Assembly: GCF_000003815.2 (NCBI RefSeq)
Contig: NC_049989.1
Coordinates: forward strand, 10,557,382-10,621,381
Direction: 5' to 3'
DNA length: 64,000 nt
Source of the DNA: Branchiostoma floridae
Lineage: Eukaryota > Chordata > Leptocardii > Amphioxiformes > Branchiostomatidae
Shown here: piece by piece, positions 45,421 through 56,900 of the stretch
Layout of the letters: each line of letters starts with the position of its first letter
Position numbering within the stretch: position 1 is the stretch's first letter
The notes under the pieces: generated by a model
What the model saw: only the letters and a program-made list of their open reading frames with translations
Told to the model about the DNA's origin: nothing
Database searches by the model: none
Made by a program: the position numbers and the translations under genes

Positions 45421-46116
45421 TAAGGGGCATTCAACCTGCCCATGTTAACCAAAATTGATTAACAGCAGCTAGCAGCCATTTTACCTGCAGAATTATGTGG
45501 GCACAGTTTCCCTGGACTTTGAGACTTCTTTAATTTCCTTATGTAAACGAATATCAGTCAAGCATATTAACAATGTTCACCATGCAAAATGATTATCAGT
45601 GAGAATTTTGACATACTGGTAGGAAAATTGAAAGCACTTGTTTGGGCTGTTCAAGTAAACAGACAAAACAAATAATGTTTGATTGTTAGACAAACTCAGT
45701 TCTGATTATTAAACAATGGTTTCTTGAAGTTTGTTTACATAACAGCATGGAGATTAAAAACTGTGTGCATCTCTTATGGATGTTTCCTGGGAACTAACTG
45801 AAAGTTGTATATCATGCAAACTGTATCATTTATTATTTTTTTCGCCACCGTCCAACGCTTAGCATAGACGGAGGATGACATAGGTTATCTGGTACATACG
45901 ACCCGTTGCTACACGTGTATCAAACGTCACGTCCATGAAGCTTCAGTAGAGGGGTCCATTTTATGAACAGGGGTGCAGGAGTCAGCCAAAAAGCCTGTAA
46001 GTCAACTATTTCAGTCTTGATTGAAGCACTCAATCTGTAATTTCTAACACAAAAATTGGACTCATCCAAATTTTCGACTGAGTCTTTGTCAAGGAAAGAA
46101 CAATCCACTGCTGTCG

Positions 46117-46151
46117 TGACGTCACGTTATGCAGATAGAACACGTGACTCA
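46117..46151 (+). promoter_or_regulatory. CRE, E-box and AP-1 site cluster
   Basis: TGACGTCA at 46117-46124, CACGTG at 46141-46146 and TGACTCA at 46145-46151 lie within 35 bp. The ATG at 46184 (TCTATGGCGCCC) follows 33 bp later but opens only a short frame. It could be a promoter or enhancer. Chance co-occurrence is possible. Confidence 0.3.
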
Positions 46152-46965
46152 GTAAGCAGCGGATCATACGTTGCAGGAAGTCTATGGCGCCCACCGTCTC
46201 TGTTATCTTAAAGTTTAGTTTTTCACAACATTTTGCTACTGTACGTTCCTATTCTATTATCCCAATAACCGACGCGTAAAATAAGACTTTGTACTTTTCC
46301 ACTGCTCGGCATGTACATGTGTATGGAATAACAAATGGAGGTACACGCGCGGTATCTAAGAACAGAGAACAAAGTAATATTTACCGCAGAGAGCAAAGTA
46401 ATGTTTTCCTTTTCAAGTTCAACCTTTACATCCACCACAACGACCCTATTACCATTACGTCCAGATGCGCCCAATCTTATCGTTAACAGCGTAGTCCATA
46501 AACCAGCAGGGAAGCCCCTTACCTTCTCACTATGTATTTCTACTCACGAATGCTGTCTAACTTCAGAAATAAAGTACCTTATTCTTCCGCTTTGAAAAGT
46601 GCAGTAATTGGTGGCAAAACTTTCCGGATTAACTACAATACAATCCATCGGAAGACTGTGGCTAAGTAAAGTATGCGTTAGATAAAAATGGCAGAGGTGA
46701 ATTTGGATTATGACAGAAAGGGCACAAGGTTTACACCCCACCTCGTTAGCATAGTCTGCAGTCTGTCTGGCAGAATGAAAAATCTATGTCGTTATAGAGC
46801 AAGTTTATCAGGCTACAGACCTACAGTTTAGGGTAATGTGGTGTTATGAATCCCTCGTTTTTCATGCTTAAAGTAGGTAGTAGGATTGTGAGTTTTATGA
46901 GAGGAAAGGGGCATGTAGGGTGACGGATTTTTTTTTTCATCCGGATTGTAACTTGACGAATGTAT

Positions 46966-47177
46966 TACTGTAAATGCATTTAAGTTCGCGGGGATTTAAT
47001 TTCGCGGTAGCGGGGAAAATGACTTTTCGCGGTGGATTTAATTTCGCGGTAACACCATCGACTGCGATCTAATACCTTTATAGAAAAATGTTCGCGGTGG
47101 ATTTAAGTTCGCGGTAAAGTGGTCGCCGCGAAAACCGCGAACATTAATCCACCGCGAACATTTCTGCATTTACAGTA
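46966..47177. mobile_element. 212-bp palindromic MITE with TTCGCGGT repeats
   Basis: Ends TACTGTAAATGCA and TGCATTTACAGTA are exact inverted repeats of 13 bp. The interior repeats TTCGCGG-type octamers and GGTGGATTTAA several times, with an internal hairpin TTCGCGGT..ACCGCGAA. Confidence 0.9.
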
Positions 47178-47510
47178 TATGGATGGATGATATTCTATGG
47201 TTCAAAATCAGTATTTTGCCATACTTTGTTTGTGCTTTATGAATAAGATATCACACACAAAGACACAAAAACGTATACACATACGTACAGCATACAAACG
47301 GACTATCACATGCAACACACACACTCAAAATGGGTGCAAAACCGCACAAAACGCAATTTACAAATTCTAAAACTATTTTTCCTATGTGCGCCAAGTTTCA
47401 TAGGTGAGTGTACTTTCATTACTTAACATCATTTCGCTATTTCTGTTTTATACATTCTTTTTATTATTGTACATTAGTTTTTAAATTGTATTCCATTATT
47501 AACATTTTTA

Positions 47511-48620
47511 ACTAGAGTTCGGGGACCTCATACCTCCATGAAATATTTATTGCTTTTTTGTGGATGGTATGTATGTTTATAGTCGGTTGTATTTGAGAGT
47601 AATGGTTATATAATATAAATGTTATGGGAAAGTAGTGGTGTATTTATTTAATGACACAGAGGATTTCCATCTGATTAGTAATTATCAAAATGTGACACTT
47701 AATTGTGTAATGTGCGTTTAAGAGGTCGACGGCATATGGTAGCGTGGTGTTCCTTAAGCTTGATGTTTGGCATTTAAAATGTCTAAGGTTGTCAGCATTA
47801 TTGAGGTTCGATTATGTGCCTCAGAGCTGTGTGGTGGGAGGAAGTTGGGAAACTCAGAAAGAAGAAGGGATGTGGCCAACTTTAGTCAGATGGTGATTTG
47901 ATTTTCCACCAATATGTCATAACATCAGCTGTTCACACGGTACAAAAACAAGATGCACACTTTCCTCTGACAGCCCTACACCAACTGTAAGATGAATACT
48001 TGGCGCCAACCCCGTCTGCTAAAAAACAAGTACCATTGGCTACGAAAGAGACAACTAACAACTGTCCCTTATCGTAACAAAATCAGAACATCTGTGTCGC
48101 CCATAAAACTTCTGACACCCAACCCAGATGAGAGGACCTAATGGCATTTTAATCACCATGTCACTCAAATCAGCAGTACAGTATGTGAGGCATCCATACC
48201 TGTTAAGCATTATCGTTAAATGTACCTCAACTTCTTATAATTATACTTACGCTTCACATCTCCATGATATCCTAAGCAGACATAAATAAAACTAATTATC
48301 ATATTTAAAAAAAACTTGGGGTTCCACAAACAGCTGTCACCTCACCATCTGCTTGGAGCTAAGCCCATTAACAAACACATACAGCACGATGCCTGTACCA
48401 ATATAACTCAAATATAGGGGTGATTTCTGATATTATTACATCGATTATGACGATAGATACGGCTCCCAAAATCTCATCGATTCGAGCTTTCATCACACCC
48501 CACCAACACAACAAGTATGAAACCAATCCATCCAGCCGTTCTTGAGTAATCATCTACACAGACAGAGACACATAACAGAAAATATAACCTCCATTCCATG
48601 ACATTTCATGGAGGTAATAA
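47511..48620. mobile_element. 1.1-kb repeat element, ACCTCCATGAAAT termini
   Basis: Starts ACTAGAGTTCGGGGACCTCA then ACCTCCATGAAAT, and ends ATTTCATGGAGGTAATAA, which also folds on the preceding AACCTCCAT. A second member at 49306-50110 shares both ends plus ATCACACCCCACCAACA and GTATGAAACCAATCCATCCA. No coding capacity is visible. Confidence 0.7.
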
Positions 48621-49435
48621 GCTGCTCATCTGGACTTAATATGCAAATGCACAATACGTCATTGTGAATGCATTTAAAAACTTGTTCTGGACTATGTCCT
48701 AGCACACAAATAACGTATTCCAATGGAATATACCCATTCACAAAATGAACATATGAGTTTGCACGTCTAACTTTGCACCCACTGATAATTTCTACTTTTT
48801 TTTTTTAAATCGAAAAACGAGATCTTAATAAGACCTCTTGGTGATTCTACGGATTGCCATCTCTACCATCATTGGCGCGTTTGAAGAAGTTAATGACATC
48901 GTTAACTGGTTGGTGCCTGCAAACTGAGTAGAACTGTGTTTTCCTTGAAGATAAATTATATAGACATAATACTGAGAAAGACGTCTAGTCACTGGCGGCA
49001 GCAAAGAGCTTCCAGTAAGTGGGTAACTGCGTCATATTCTGTTTGACAAACAATTCTTATTGTAATTTCCTTCGTAATTATCTTTTCCATTATGTGATAA
49101 CCGCAAAAAATACATGAGGATAATACATGTTCCAACTGATGTGAGCCACTTTATTCGACTCACTGAACTTCTGTGATCCAACTATGACTTAGGATAGATA
49201 AAGGCTTTGGCTAACGTTCAATGTTGGCGTGCCTAATCGTCTTAAAATACAGTAAAAACTGTATTAGTTTTGCAGGGAGCTGCAAGTTGTTACATTCAGG
49301 AAAACTAGAGTTCGGCGACCTCATACCTCCGTTTATTATTTAGAGCTTTTGTGAATTTTATGTAAATGACTTACACATTTACATTATTTATGCATGATGA
49401 ATTTTGTACATATTGTGCAAATTAGTGACCATATG

Positions 49436-49857
49436 TCGATGTAGGTTAGACATCCAGGTAATAAGATACGCCAAAAATAGTTACTCAAGCAACTGGATAT
49501 GGTTTTGAAACGGTCAGACGTTTCGGATAGAATCCACTATCCTTCGTCAGTGACACTGAAGAGATCTGGAAAAAACAGGTCTTTTATACTCTAACTATGA
49601 ATGAAGACAATTTCAGATGTCCAATAAGAAAGGTTGTAAGACAATTCAGACTGAAGACAATTTGGATTCCAAAGAAACCTTACAACCTTTCCTATTGGAC
49701 ATCTGAAATTGTCTTCATTCATAGTTAGAGTATAAAAGACCTGTTTCTTCCAGATCTCTTCAGTGTCACTGCACACTGACGAAGGATAGTGGATTCTATC
49801 CGAAACGTCTGACCGTTTCAAAACCATATCCAGTTGCTTGAGTAACTATTTTTGGCG
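49436..49857. mobile_element. Penelope-like inverted-terminal fragment with target-site duplication
   Basis: The exact 13-bp direct repeat TAGTGACCATATG lies at 49423-49435 and 49858-49870. Inside, 49467-49859 is an almost perfect palindrome, from TACGCCAAAAATAGTTACTC to GAGTAACTATTTTTGGCGTA. Each arm carries CTGACGAAGGATAG..CTATCCGAAACGTC. This motif type is known from terminal repeats of Penelope-like retroelements, where it belongs to hammerhead-ribozyme sequences. No reverse transcriptase remains. Confidence 0.65.
49776..49809 (+). ncRNA. hammerhead-ribozyme-like core
   Basis: Core-like CTGACGA at 49776-49782, stem GGATAG/CTATCC (49784-49789 with 49796-49801) and loop TGGATT, then GAAA at 49802-49805 and GTC at 49807-49809. 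The order is that of a hammerhead (CUGANGA, stem II, GAAA, UH). One extra A before the stem departs from the consensus. The inverted arm carries the same motif at about 49518-49553 on the minus strand. Activity is unproven. Confidence 0.4.
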
Positions 49858-50028
49858 TAGTGACCATATGGTGTTTAGAACACGAGATAGCTAAATCTAA
49901 AGTTGTACTGCAGTACCAAGGAAAGCCGCTAGGGGTCCAAAATCTAATGATTTTCAGCTTTTATCACACCCCACCAACATGCCAAGTATGAAACCAATCC
50001 ATCCAGTCGTTATTGAGTTATCACACAC

Positions 50029-50060
<32 letters not shown>

Positions 50061-50386
50061 CCGCTTAGCAGTAAAAATATAACCTCCACGCCATTTCATG
50101 GAGGTAATAAAGCTAATGTTTCTGGGGTAGAGTCTGACCTCATAACTAAACGAGGTCAAAATATAATAAGAACTCAAGGATGTCTAAATGAATTGTAGCA
50201 ACACCAAGTAATTGGGTACTTAATTTAAGGACTTCTTGCAGATGGATTTTCCTGGTAATACAGCAAAACTTCCAGTTTGTGTATCTATCGTGTTTTGTGT
50301 GTTTGGGGTTCCATTTCTTAGTTAGCGTGCAGTTTCTGGTGTCAGTAAAAACGTGGTGTAGATTTATTTAGTCGCCGTGCTTCAAC

Positions 50387-50624
50387 GTGGTATCTCACTG
50401 CAGTTGGGGCACCGGTGCGGCACTGCGGGATATAAAAGATTATCCAACGAATTTCAGAGATAAAGACCGAACTTTCTTACGTTTTCTGCATTTTGTCTTC
50501 TAAGTCATACGTTTAAATTTTCCGCAATATCTAAATAAAAAAATCCGCAAAAATAACACAACAGTACTGCAGTGAACGAATCCCGCAGTGCCGCACCGTT
50601 GCCCCAAGTGCAGAAAGATGCCAA
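50387..50624. mobile_element. 238-bp MITE, GGTGCGGCACTGCGGG family, copy 1
   Basis: Left GTGGTATCTCACTGCAGTTG, then GGGCACCGGTGCGGCACTGC; right GCAGTGCCGCACCGTTGCCC, then CAAGTGCAGAAAGATGCCA. The inverted arms are about 47 bp. The centre is AT-rich and non-coding. Confidence 0.85.
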
Positions 50625-52004
50625 CTTAAGGAAGTATTTGATAGGCAAAAAAAGTAAAACTTCCAAAATAACCGGAAAGCTTGAAAGATCATTCAAATTA
50701 CAGAATACCTTTGTTATCAATGCATTAGTTTCATTTACAGTTGCCGGAAACGATCAAAGATAAACGCTACAGCTCTGAAAATGACATTGTGACAAAACAA
50801 CCTGTAGCCATTAAGGAAGAACTTGTTAAAGTTTGTCTACAGTATAACATCATTATTCGTAATGGATGTAACATTATAGCCCCTTACAACATCAGGGTTC
50901 TTTTATTGCTCAATCATGCCTGACCTCTACGACTTACGAGAAAGAGAAACTTGTGAAATCATTCTTTCGAGTTATCTGTAAAGAATTCAGATGACAATAA
51001 AGCTCTTGAACACTTGACAGAAGTTCTTACAGATCGCGTGATACATAGCAAATGTACTATACAGAGATACCGCAAGGCACCCTGATGTGTTCCTAGCCCC
51101 CAATTGGACATATTTGGCAGCATTTTCCGGGTGTTAGCGCCAAGTACTGTCAAAACCAGCTTTAATAGACTGCTCCGACACGCGATTCTGCCTAATTAGC
51201 ACCCTAGAGTATTAAACTCGTGCAAGCAACTTTTAATTACTTTCTAACTTTCACCAAAAAACTATCATAGAAATATCCCACTCGTTTATTTTGACACGTG
51301 TGTCATGAAGTTGCTGCAGTATCCTACTGTGTGCTCCACTGGCACCTTTTGTATCACTTTGTAACATTTTTGGCTGGTATTGCTGAGTGCTGTCTTCAGC
51401 CTTATGGAACAATGTAAGGTAGCGTGGCTAAATTTCTGATGTTTTGTGCCAAAGATACACACACACACACACACACGCAGGCATATATAAAAAAATTATA
51501 TACAATATTTTGCAGATTAGTTATTGTCTGGAATTGCAACAAAATATCCTGCTTCTACGTGAATGCCACTCATATCTGCCTACTTAATTTTCAACTTTTT
51601 ATACATGGTATATATCTGAAGTATTGTACTAGTATATTGTCATCTCCGTAAATGATAAATGATTACTCAAATCAAGTCATATTCGGCGATTTTATAGGGC
51701 GAAGATAATTGCTGAACATCCAAGGTCATTAACTCTCTTTAAAAGCTTAAGCACGGGGCTTAAGAAACTCATGTTCACCTGGGCCAATTATATCGTCGAG
51801 AAAACACATTTTTGCCGGATAAGGTCTTAGAGTATGCTATTTTGCGTCTGCGTTACTCTCAAGTAAAATGATGGCAAAAACGTCTGCTTTTCATCAGAGC
51901 GTTTGGTTTCACCACTATGCTCATCACCTACAATAACACCCTTACGATTCTATCTTGACATGTTGTTAAGGATAAGCCAAGCGCGATGAACGTTTTCCAG
52001 GTCG
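50625..52004. other. non-coding, one CA microsatellite
   Basis: A (CA)n tract lies at about 51454-51475. No gene or element recognised otherwise. Confidence 0.4.
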
Positions 52005-53460
52005 ATGATAACACGCCCTTTACGTTTTAAGGGTGATGTAATCTTCACCAAGACGCTAAAGAAAACGATTTCTATCGTGAGTCGTGTGAAACGTTTTGGC
52101 AGTGTTCCACAATATTTTCTCAGGCCTGACGCCAGAGTTGCCTTTGCTTTTCAGGAGAAGTATTTTAACATAATTTTTTTTAGGCGTTACGATTTTGTTG
52201 AAGTCAGTATTCTCGATCATATTCCCATTGTTGAAAACTTTAAACTAACCAGTAACCAGACTCTTAAAGCAAATTATACACGTTTGAGGACTTTTGACGC
52301 GTTCTTGATCGAGTCAAATCTCTGCGTGCATGTCGACAACAATCCCGGTAAGTATGATTCCAGGAATGAAAGATTCCCCGCAATGCCACCAAGGCCAACT
52401 TCAAAGATTGATGCAATAAATTGACAGATTGCTTCTGGTGGGTGTTGTTATCTTCACCAAGACGCTAAAGAAAACGATACGTGTGATATTATTTGGCAGT
52501 GTTCCACAATATTTCATTACACTTGACGCAAGACTTGACTTTGCCTTTCAGGAGAATGATTTTAACGTAAGCATCATTAATCACTGTCTAACATCAACGC
52601 AAAGATAACCTCCCTCGTCGCTGATGATAGATCTTCAACTCTTCAACAAGCAGTTAAGTGCAAAACTTTCAGGAACACGCAATAGTTCGCAATAGGAAGG
52701 AAGGAAGGAAGGAAGGAAGGAAGGAAGGAAGGAAGGAAGGAAGGAAGGAAGGAAGGAAGGAAGGAAGGAAGGAAGGAAGGAAGGAAGGAAGGAAGGAAGG
52801 AAGGAAGGAAGGAAGGAAGGAAGGAAGGAAGGAAGGAAGGAAGGAAGGAAGGAAGGAAGGAAGGAAGGAAGGAAGGAAGGAAGGAAGGAAGGAAGGAAGG
52901 AAGAAATGGTTGGATGGTTAAATGAAAAAAGGAAGAAATGAAGGAAATAGCTAAAGAAGGAAGGAAGGAAGGATGCAATGGCGTACATTTAATTCAACGA
53001 TAATCCAATCATACAACCAGTACCTAAGTCGAGCCGTCACGTCTTTTTCTGTTAACGATATGTTGCTATACAATTCCATAGTGCTCGTACATGAAGCATG
53101 TTTATATGTCACATATTTGGATGAGAAGGGCGGTATACGTATTATAAAAGGAAACGGTTATTACGATTTAAGTGTAGTCAGTATTTCTATCATACTCCCA
53201 TCGTTTAAAACTATAAACTATCCAGTAGCCAGACCCTTAAAGCAAATTTCACAGCTACGTTTGAGGATTTTTAACGCCTACTCCAGTCAAATCTCTGCGT
53301 GCATGTTGACAACAATCCTGTTAAGTATAATTCCGGGAATAAAAGATTCCCCGCAATGCCACCAAGGCCAACTTCCAAGAATTACTCCATTGGTGCAACA
53401 AATTGACAGATCGGTTCTGGCAACACATATGTCACAGTTGGATAGTTGGTAAAAGGTTAC
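52005..53460 (+). repeat. diverged tandem duplications, possibly retroelement-derived
   Basis: The block ATCTTCACCAAGACGCTAAA occurs at about 52041 and 52451, followed in both by GGCAGTGTTCCACAATATTT and by related Gly/Asp-poor frames. A third copy of the downstream part (ACGATTT, GTCAGTAT, CAGACCCTTAAAGCAAAT, GATTCCCCGCAATGCCACCA) lies at 53160-53390. Frames of 139 and 159 codons cross copies 1 and 3, but in different frames relative to each other, so they are unlikely to be conserved proteins. Confidence 0.5.
52695..52903 (+). repeat. (GGAA)n microsatellite, about 52 units
   Basis: Uninterrupted GGAA repeated across 209 bp, followed by degenerate GGAAGAAATG/GGAAGGAAGG patches to 52972. The predicted peptides across it (Lys/Gly/Arg or Phe/Leu/Pro/Ser repeats) are artefacts. 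Confidence 0.98.
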
Positions 53461-54669
53461 GGTAAAGATAGTCCCAAAGCTTATTTGAGCCGTAAAATGC
53501 TCTCCACTGTACTGTGTCACTGTATTGGGGGTGGGGGTCATCTTTCTCCTCTTACCGACGTTTACCTCCCCATCCAAAGTCATGTATCCATCTTTACACT
53601 TGATTAGAGTGAGAAAATAGGTGTAAAGGGGCTTTCTGAAGGGCACTACATTCAGCAAGGGATCCCACCATTCGGGACAATGAACAATCGGCCCCGTGCC
53701 TTCTAGCAAAGCCACTTAGCTAGTCGACGCCACCATAGGCAATAGTTGAAGGATGTTTGTGTAATATCCCGGTAAAACAGAAAAAGCAAGTACCAAGCAA
53801 CGAACAAGAAGAAGAGGGACAGACGATCCACGCAAGTCTTGACCTAGTTCTTGCAACTCTCACGAGAACTGGGTCACTCCGTGATGAATATGGACTGATA
53901 GCCATCAGAAATTTGGAGGTACATGTGTTTACCTTTAAGAAGTAGTCACTGATTGATGGAAATTCTATTAAACAAAGAAATAGAAAGTAGTCACCTCGAC
54001 GAACACCATAAGACTATAATTGAAGAAAAGTTGAAAATGATGGATGAAGAAGCTATAGTAATGCTCACATCATGCTTGGGGAACCAATTTTTGAGAACCA
54101 ATCTTGGGAACCAATCTTGGGGAATCCTTTGTTGTACCTGAAGTAGCCACAGTCTGCAAAATTCAAAAGAAAAATGAAAAGGGGAGGCAGAGATGACTTG
54201 ACCTTCGAACAGTTTAAGTATGGTGGTAAATTTCCATCAGTTACATCTTGCTGCCACGTCCATTGTGTATCTTATTTTGTCCCCTTTGTTATGCTAAAGA
54301 CGTAATACTAATATCACAATCGTAACACACCGCGGAATTTCCCGGGATTCTCTGTTGTTCCTTTCTTTCCTGTAAGTAATTGAACCAAACACAAACCTAT
54401 CTGAGGATTTAAGAATTATAAGAAAACGGACGTATACGAGACTTTTCACATGTCTGGCCCATCACAACAGCGTCGAGGAACGTGACGGTAGGTTCTTCTC
54501 ACGACGCACTGACGTCAAGCTGGACAACGGACCGAAAAGTTTTGACCTTGTTGTCTTCGAATGCATCATGGTGTTAGTCTTTTGAAACGTTTGTTGAAAC
54601 ATCCGCATGTCTGAAATGTAGATATCTCAGAAATTACAGTTGTTGCACGAGTTCACCGTTTACTGTATT
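53461..54669 (+). other. mosaic of retroelement-related pieces
   Basis: 53695-53790 (CTTCTAGCAAAGCCACTTAG, GTCGACGCCACCATA, AGTTGAAGGATG, ATATCCCGGTAAAACAG) is repeated with small changes at 57117-57195. 53637-53680 is inversely related to 56667-56712 (CTTTCTGAAGGGCACTAC against GTGTCCTTCAGAAAG). Open frames at 53757 and 53953 are short and unrecognised. Confidence 0.45.
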
Positions 54670-55130
54670 TGGCGGTATTATGATAAGTGGTGGTATTATA
54701 GGGGATGTTGAACAACATTCAGCCAACACAGCTTCAGCAGTGGCTATAGAAAGTACTTCCAAAAAAAGGTAGAGCCATGTCAGTACCATCTTGTCTACCG
54801 GTCTAGAAGATGGTAGGGCAGCTCACCCCAACCCCTTGGTGTCAAAGATACTCTACCACACAATTGCCACACCCAATATGTTACACGATTGTGAATTATG
54901 GTATCATAAACAAGCCTGTTGAAGTAGAGAGAGTTCACAGAGCGGGGTAAAGCGTATTCAGAATATGCCCTTTCAGACAGGAACTAGTGAGAGCTTCGGT
55001 GGCCTGAGAATGCCCACTTTGAAAATCATGATAATGGATAAGCACAAGTTGCGTTTCTTCAAGGCCAAATTCCAGGAATTACTTCTGGCAACATATGCAT
55101 TTGATATGTGGGTAGTTGGTAAAAGGTAAG
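54670..55130 (+). pseudogene. decayed LINE ORF2 C-terminus, + copy
   Basis: Fragments in shifting frames read MLHDCELW, VERVHRAG, VKRIQNMPFQ, GGLRMPTLKIMIMDKHKLRF and FKAKFQ. Lancelet and other animal non-LTR elements end with this order (..CELW..LERVHR..KRIQNLP..G..SLE..I..RKLRF..). At least one stop and two frame changes break it. An inverted relative lies at 56150-56650. Confidence 0.6.
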
Positions 55131-55151
55131 GGTACTTACTTTATTCGTCCA

Positions 55152-55688
55152 TTAGGCCACAGCAAGTAAAATTTATGGATGGCATCCTCTGCAGACTGCA
55201 AAAATAGGGCCAAAAAAAAAAAAAACAAGATGGGTGGAAAAAAACAAGATGGCTATATTTTTAAAAATAGGCACCATAAAGCTGTGATGACTGTTGTAAA
55301 AAAAACATGGTATCAGAGCCAACAAGGCATTCATTCCTGTATTTAAGACATGTACTAGTGTGGTAAAAGTGACACTAGTGCGGTAGACTGGCATCGCCAA
55401 CAAAGTTGGTAAGCACACTCATAGCTTCCATGTTGGTGTCACTTTTACAACTACCCAATACGTTTCATTTCTACAACTAGAGTCCTGGGTACCTTGCAAT
55501 GGGGGTCACTTCTACAAGTACAGTTATTAGGCTACAACACATGTACAATATATTTACTCATTTTGGTACTTTATCGTCACGTTGACCATCCCTGCAGAAG
55601 AAAAAAATTCTTGTTTTTTTTTCTGAAATCAGGCGAAAATTAATGCGCGCGCTGATGTCATCCATAAAATATACTTGCTGTGGCCTTA
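55152..55688. mobile_element. 537-bp MITE, TTAGGCCACAGCAAGTA termini
   Basis: Left TTAGGCCACAGCAAGTAAAA, then TATGGATGGCATC; right GATGTCATCCATAAAATATA, then CTTGCTGTGGCCTTA: inverted arms of about 37 bp. The centre is A-rich. A fragment of the same family lies in the ZCCHC24-like intron at 39853-39955. Confidence 0.8.
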
Positions 55689-56149
55689 GCAGACATACAA
55701 TCTTTACAAATTGTACTCAGCTAGTCTTCCTGGACATATGACATGTAAAAATAGGAACATAACACATACAAGTACTCACAGATAAAGATAGTCCAATAGC
55801 GTTTTTGAGCTGTAAAATGTTATCCACTGCCAAGAACTGCTCCCTTGTCCACTTTCAATGTCAAGTAATCGATGCAATTACATTTTGGGATTCAAAAAAT
55901 ATTACTAGCAGAACTGGAACACTCTCCTCTGAAGTGCAGTATGGCTTTAAGTGAAACAGAACACATATCATGCGCCTCAAAGTTCCGTTCTTAAAGCAGA
56001 ACAAACTATGAAATTAAGGCAGACTTGAACTTACACCGTGGTATTACCCTACTTCAGGCAGTCTATACTTTACAATGGGCTGAAACCCGGGAGGGGAAAC
56101 AGATAAGCTCAGTGACACAGTGGATAGCATTTTACAACTAAAAAAAGCT

Positions 56150-56650
56150 ATCTTTACCTTCACCTTTTACTAACTATCCACATATCAAATGTATGTGCTG
56201 AAAGAAGTAATTTTTCTATTCTGTTTCTGGCAGTAATTCCTAGAAGTTGGTCTTATAAGCTCAGAGTCTGATAATACACAACTTGTGCTTATCCATTATG
56301 GTTTTACAGTGGGCATCCCCAGGGCACCAAGGCTCTCTCTAGTTCACGTTTGAAAGTGCATATTATGCATACGCTTTACCCCTTTATTGTGCATGCGCTC
56401 TGTGAACTCTATCCAACGTCTACAGGCTTGTTTGTGTAGGCCCCGGGTACCATATTAAATACAGGGTATGGCAATTGTGTGGTATGGTATTTTTGACACC
56501 AAGAGGTTGAGGAATTGTCCTTTTAGACCGGAAGACAAAATGGTACTGATACCACTCTACCTTTTATTTTGCAAGAACTTTCTATAGCCGTTACTGAAGT
56601 TGTGCTAGCTGAATGTAATATGAAATTCCCTATCATAATAAGTACTAACA
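56150..56650 (-). pseudogene. decayed LINE ORF2 C-terminus, inverted copy
   Basis: Inverse relative of 54670-55130: ACCTTTTACTAACTATCCAC against GTGGGTAGTTGGTAAAAGGT, ACTTGTGCTTATCCATTATG against CATGATAATGGATAAGCACA, and TTGACACCAAGAGGTTG against CAACCCCTTGGTGTCAA. Both arms carry disruptions. Confidence 0.6.
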
Positions 56651-56744
56651 CTAATCATAATGGTCTTGAATGCTGGGATTCCTTACTGGATGTTGTGTCC
56701 TTCAGAAAGACACTCTACACTAATGTTCTCGCTCTAATCAGGTA

Positions 56745-56900
56745 CCTGACTTCGGTTGGCAGTGTGTTTTGCTCAGGACGTAGAGGTCCAGGGTTCGAAT
56801 CCTGTCGTGGCACCAATCTTCATTCTCCTACGCAGAGGGACTACAGTCGTGTCGAAACTCCTTGTGGTCACCTCTGCTTCCCAGCGGTCTTTGCGAGATG
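56745..56900 (+). mobile_element. tRNA-derived SINE
   Basis: B-box GGTTCGAATCC at 56792-56802 within CAGGGTTCGAATCCTGTCGT, a good T-arm followed by GGCACCA. The A-box region (ACTTCGGTTGGCAGTGTG) is degenerate, so a functional tRNA is excluded. Confidence 0.65.

Larger units (their letters stand above)
49306..50110. mobile_element. second ACCTCC-type element, interrupted by a Penelope-like insert
   Basis: Left end AACTAGAGTTCGGCGACCTC and right end CATTTCATGGAGGTAATAA match the 47511-48620 copy. An insertion of 422 bp at 49436-49857 splits it, flanked by exact 13-bp duplications. A CAGA microsatellite (50031-50059) lies near its right end. Confidence 0.75.

Noticed and set aside
52635-52988. 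Frames with Phe-Leu-Pro-Ser or Lys-Glu-Gly-Arg repeats.
   Set aside because: They are translations of the GGAA microsatellite in different frames.
52005-53452. The longest frames in the window (139 and 159 codons) as genes.
   Set aside because: They cross diverged copies of one repeat in different relative frames and have no recognisable domain; a retroelement origin is more likely.
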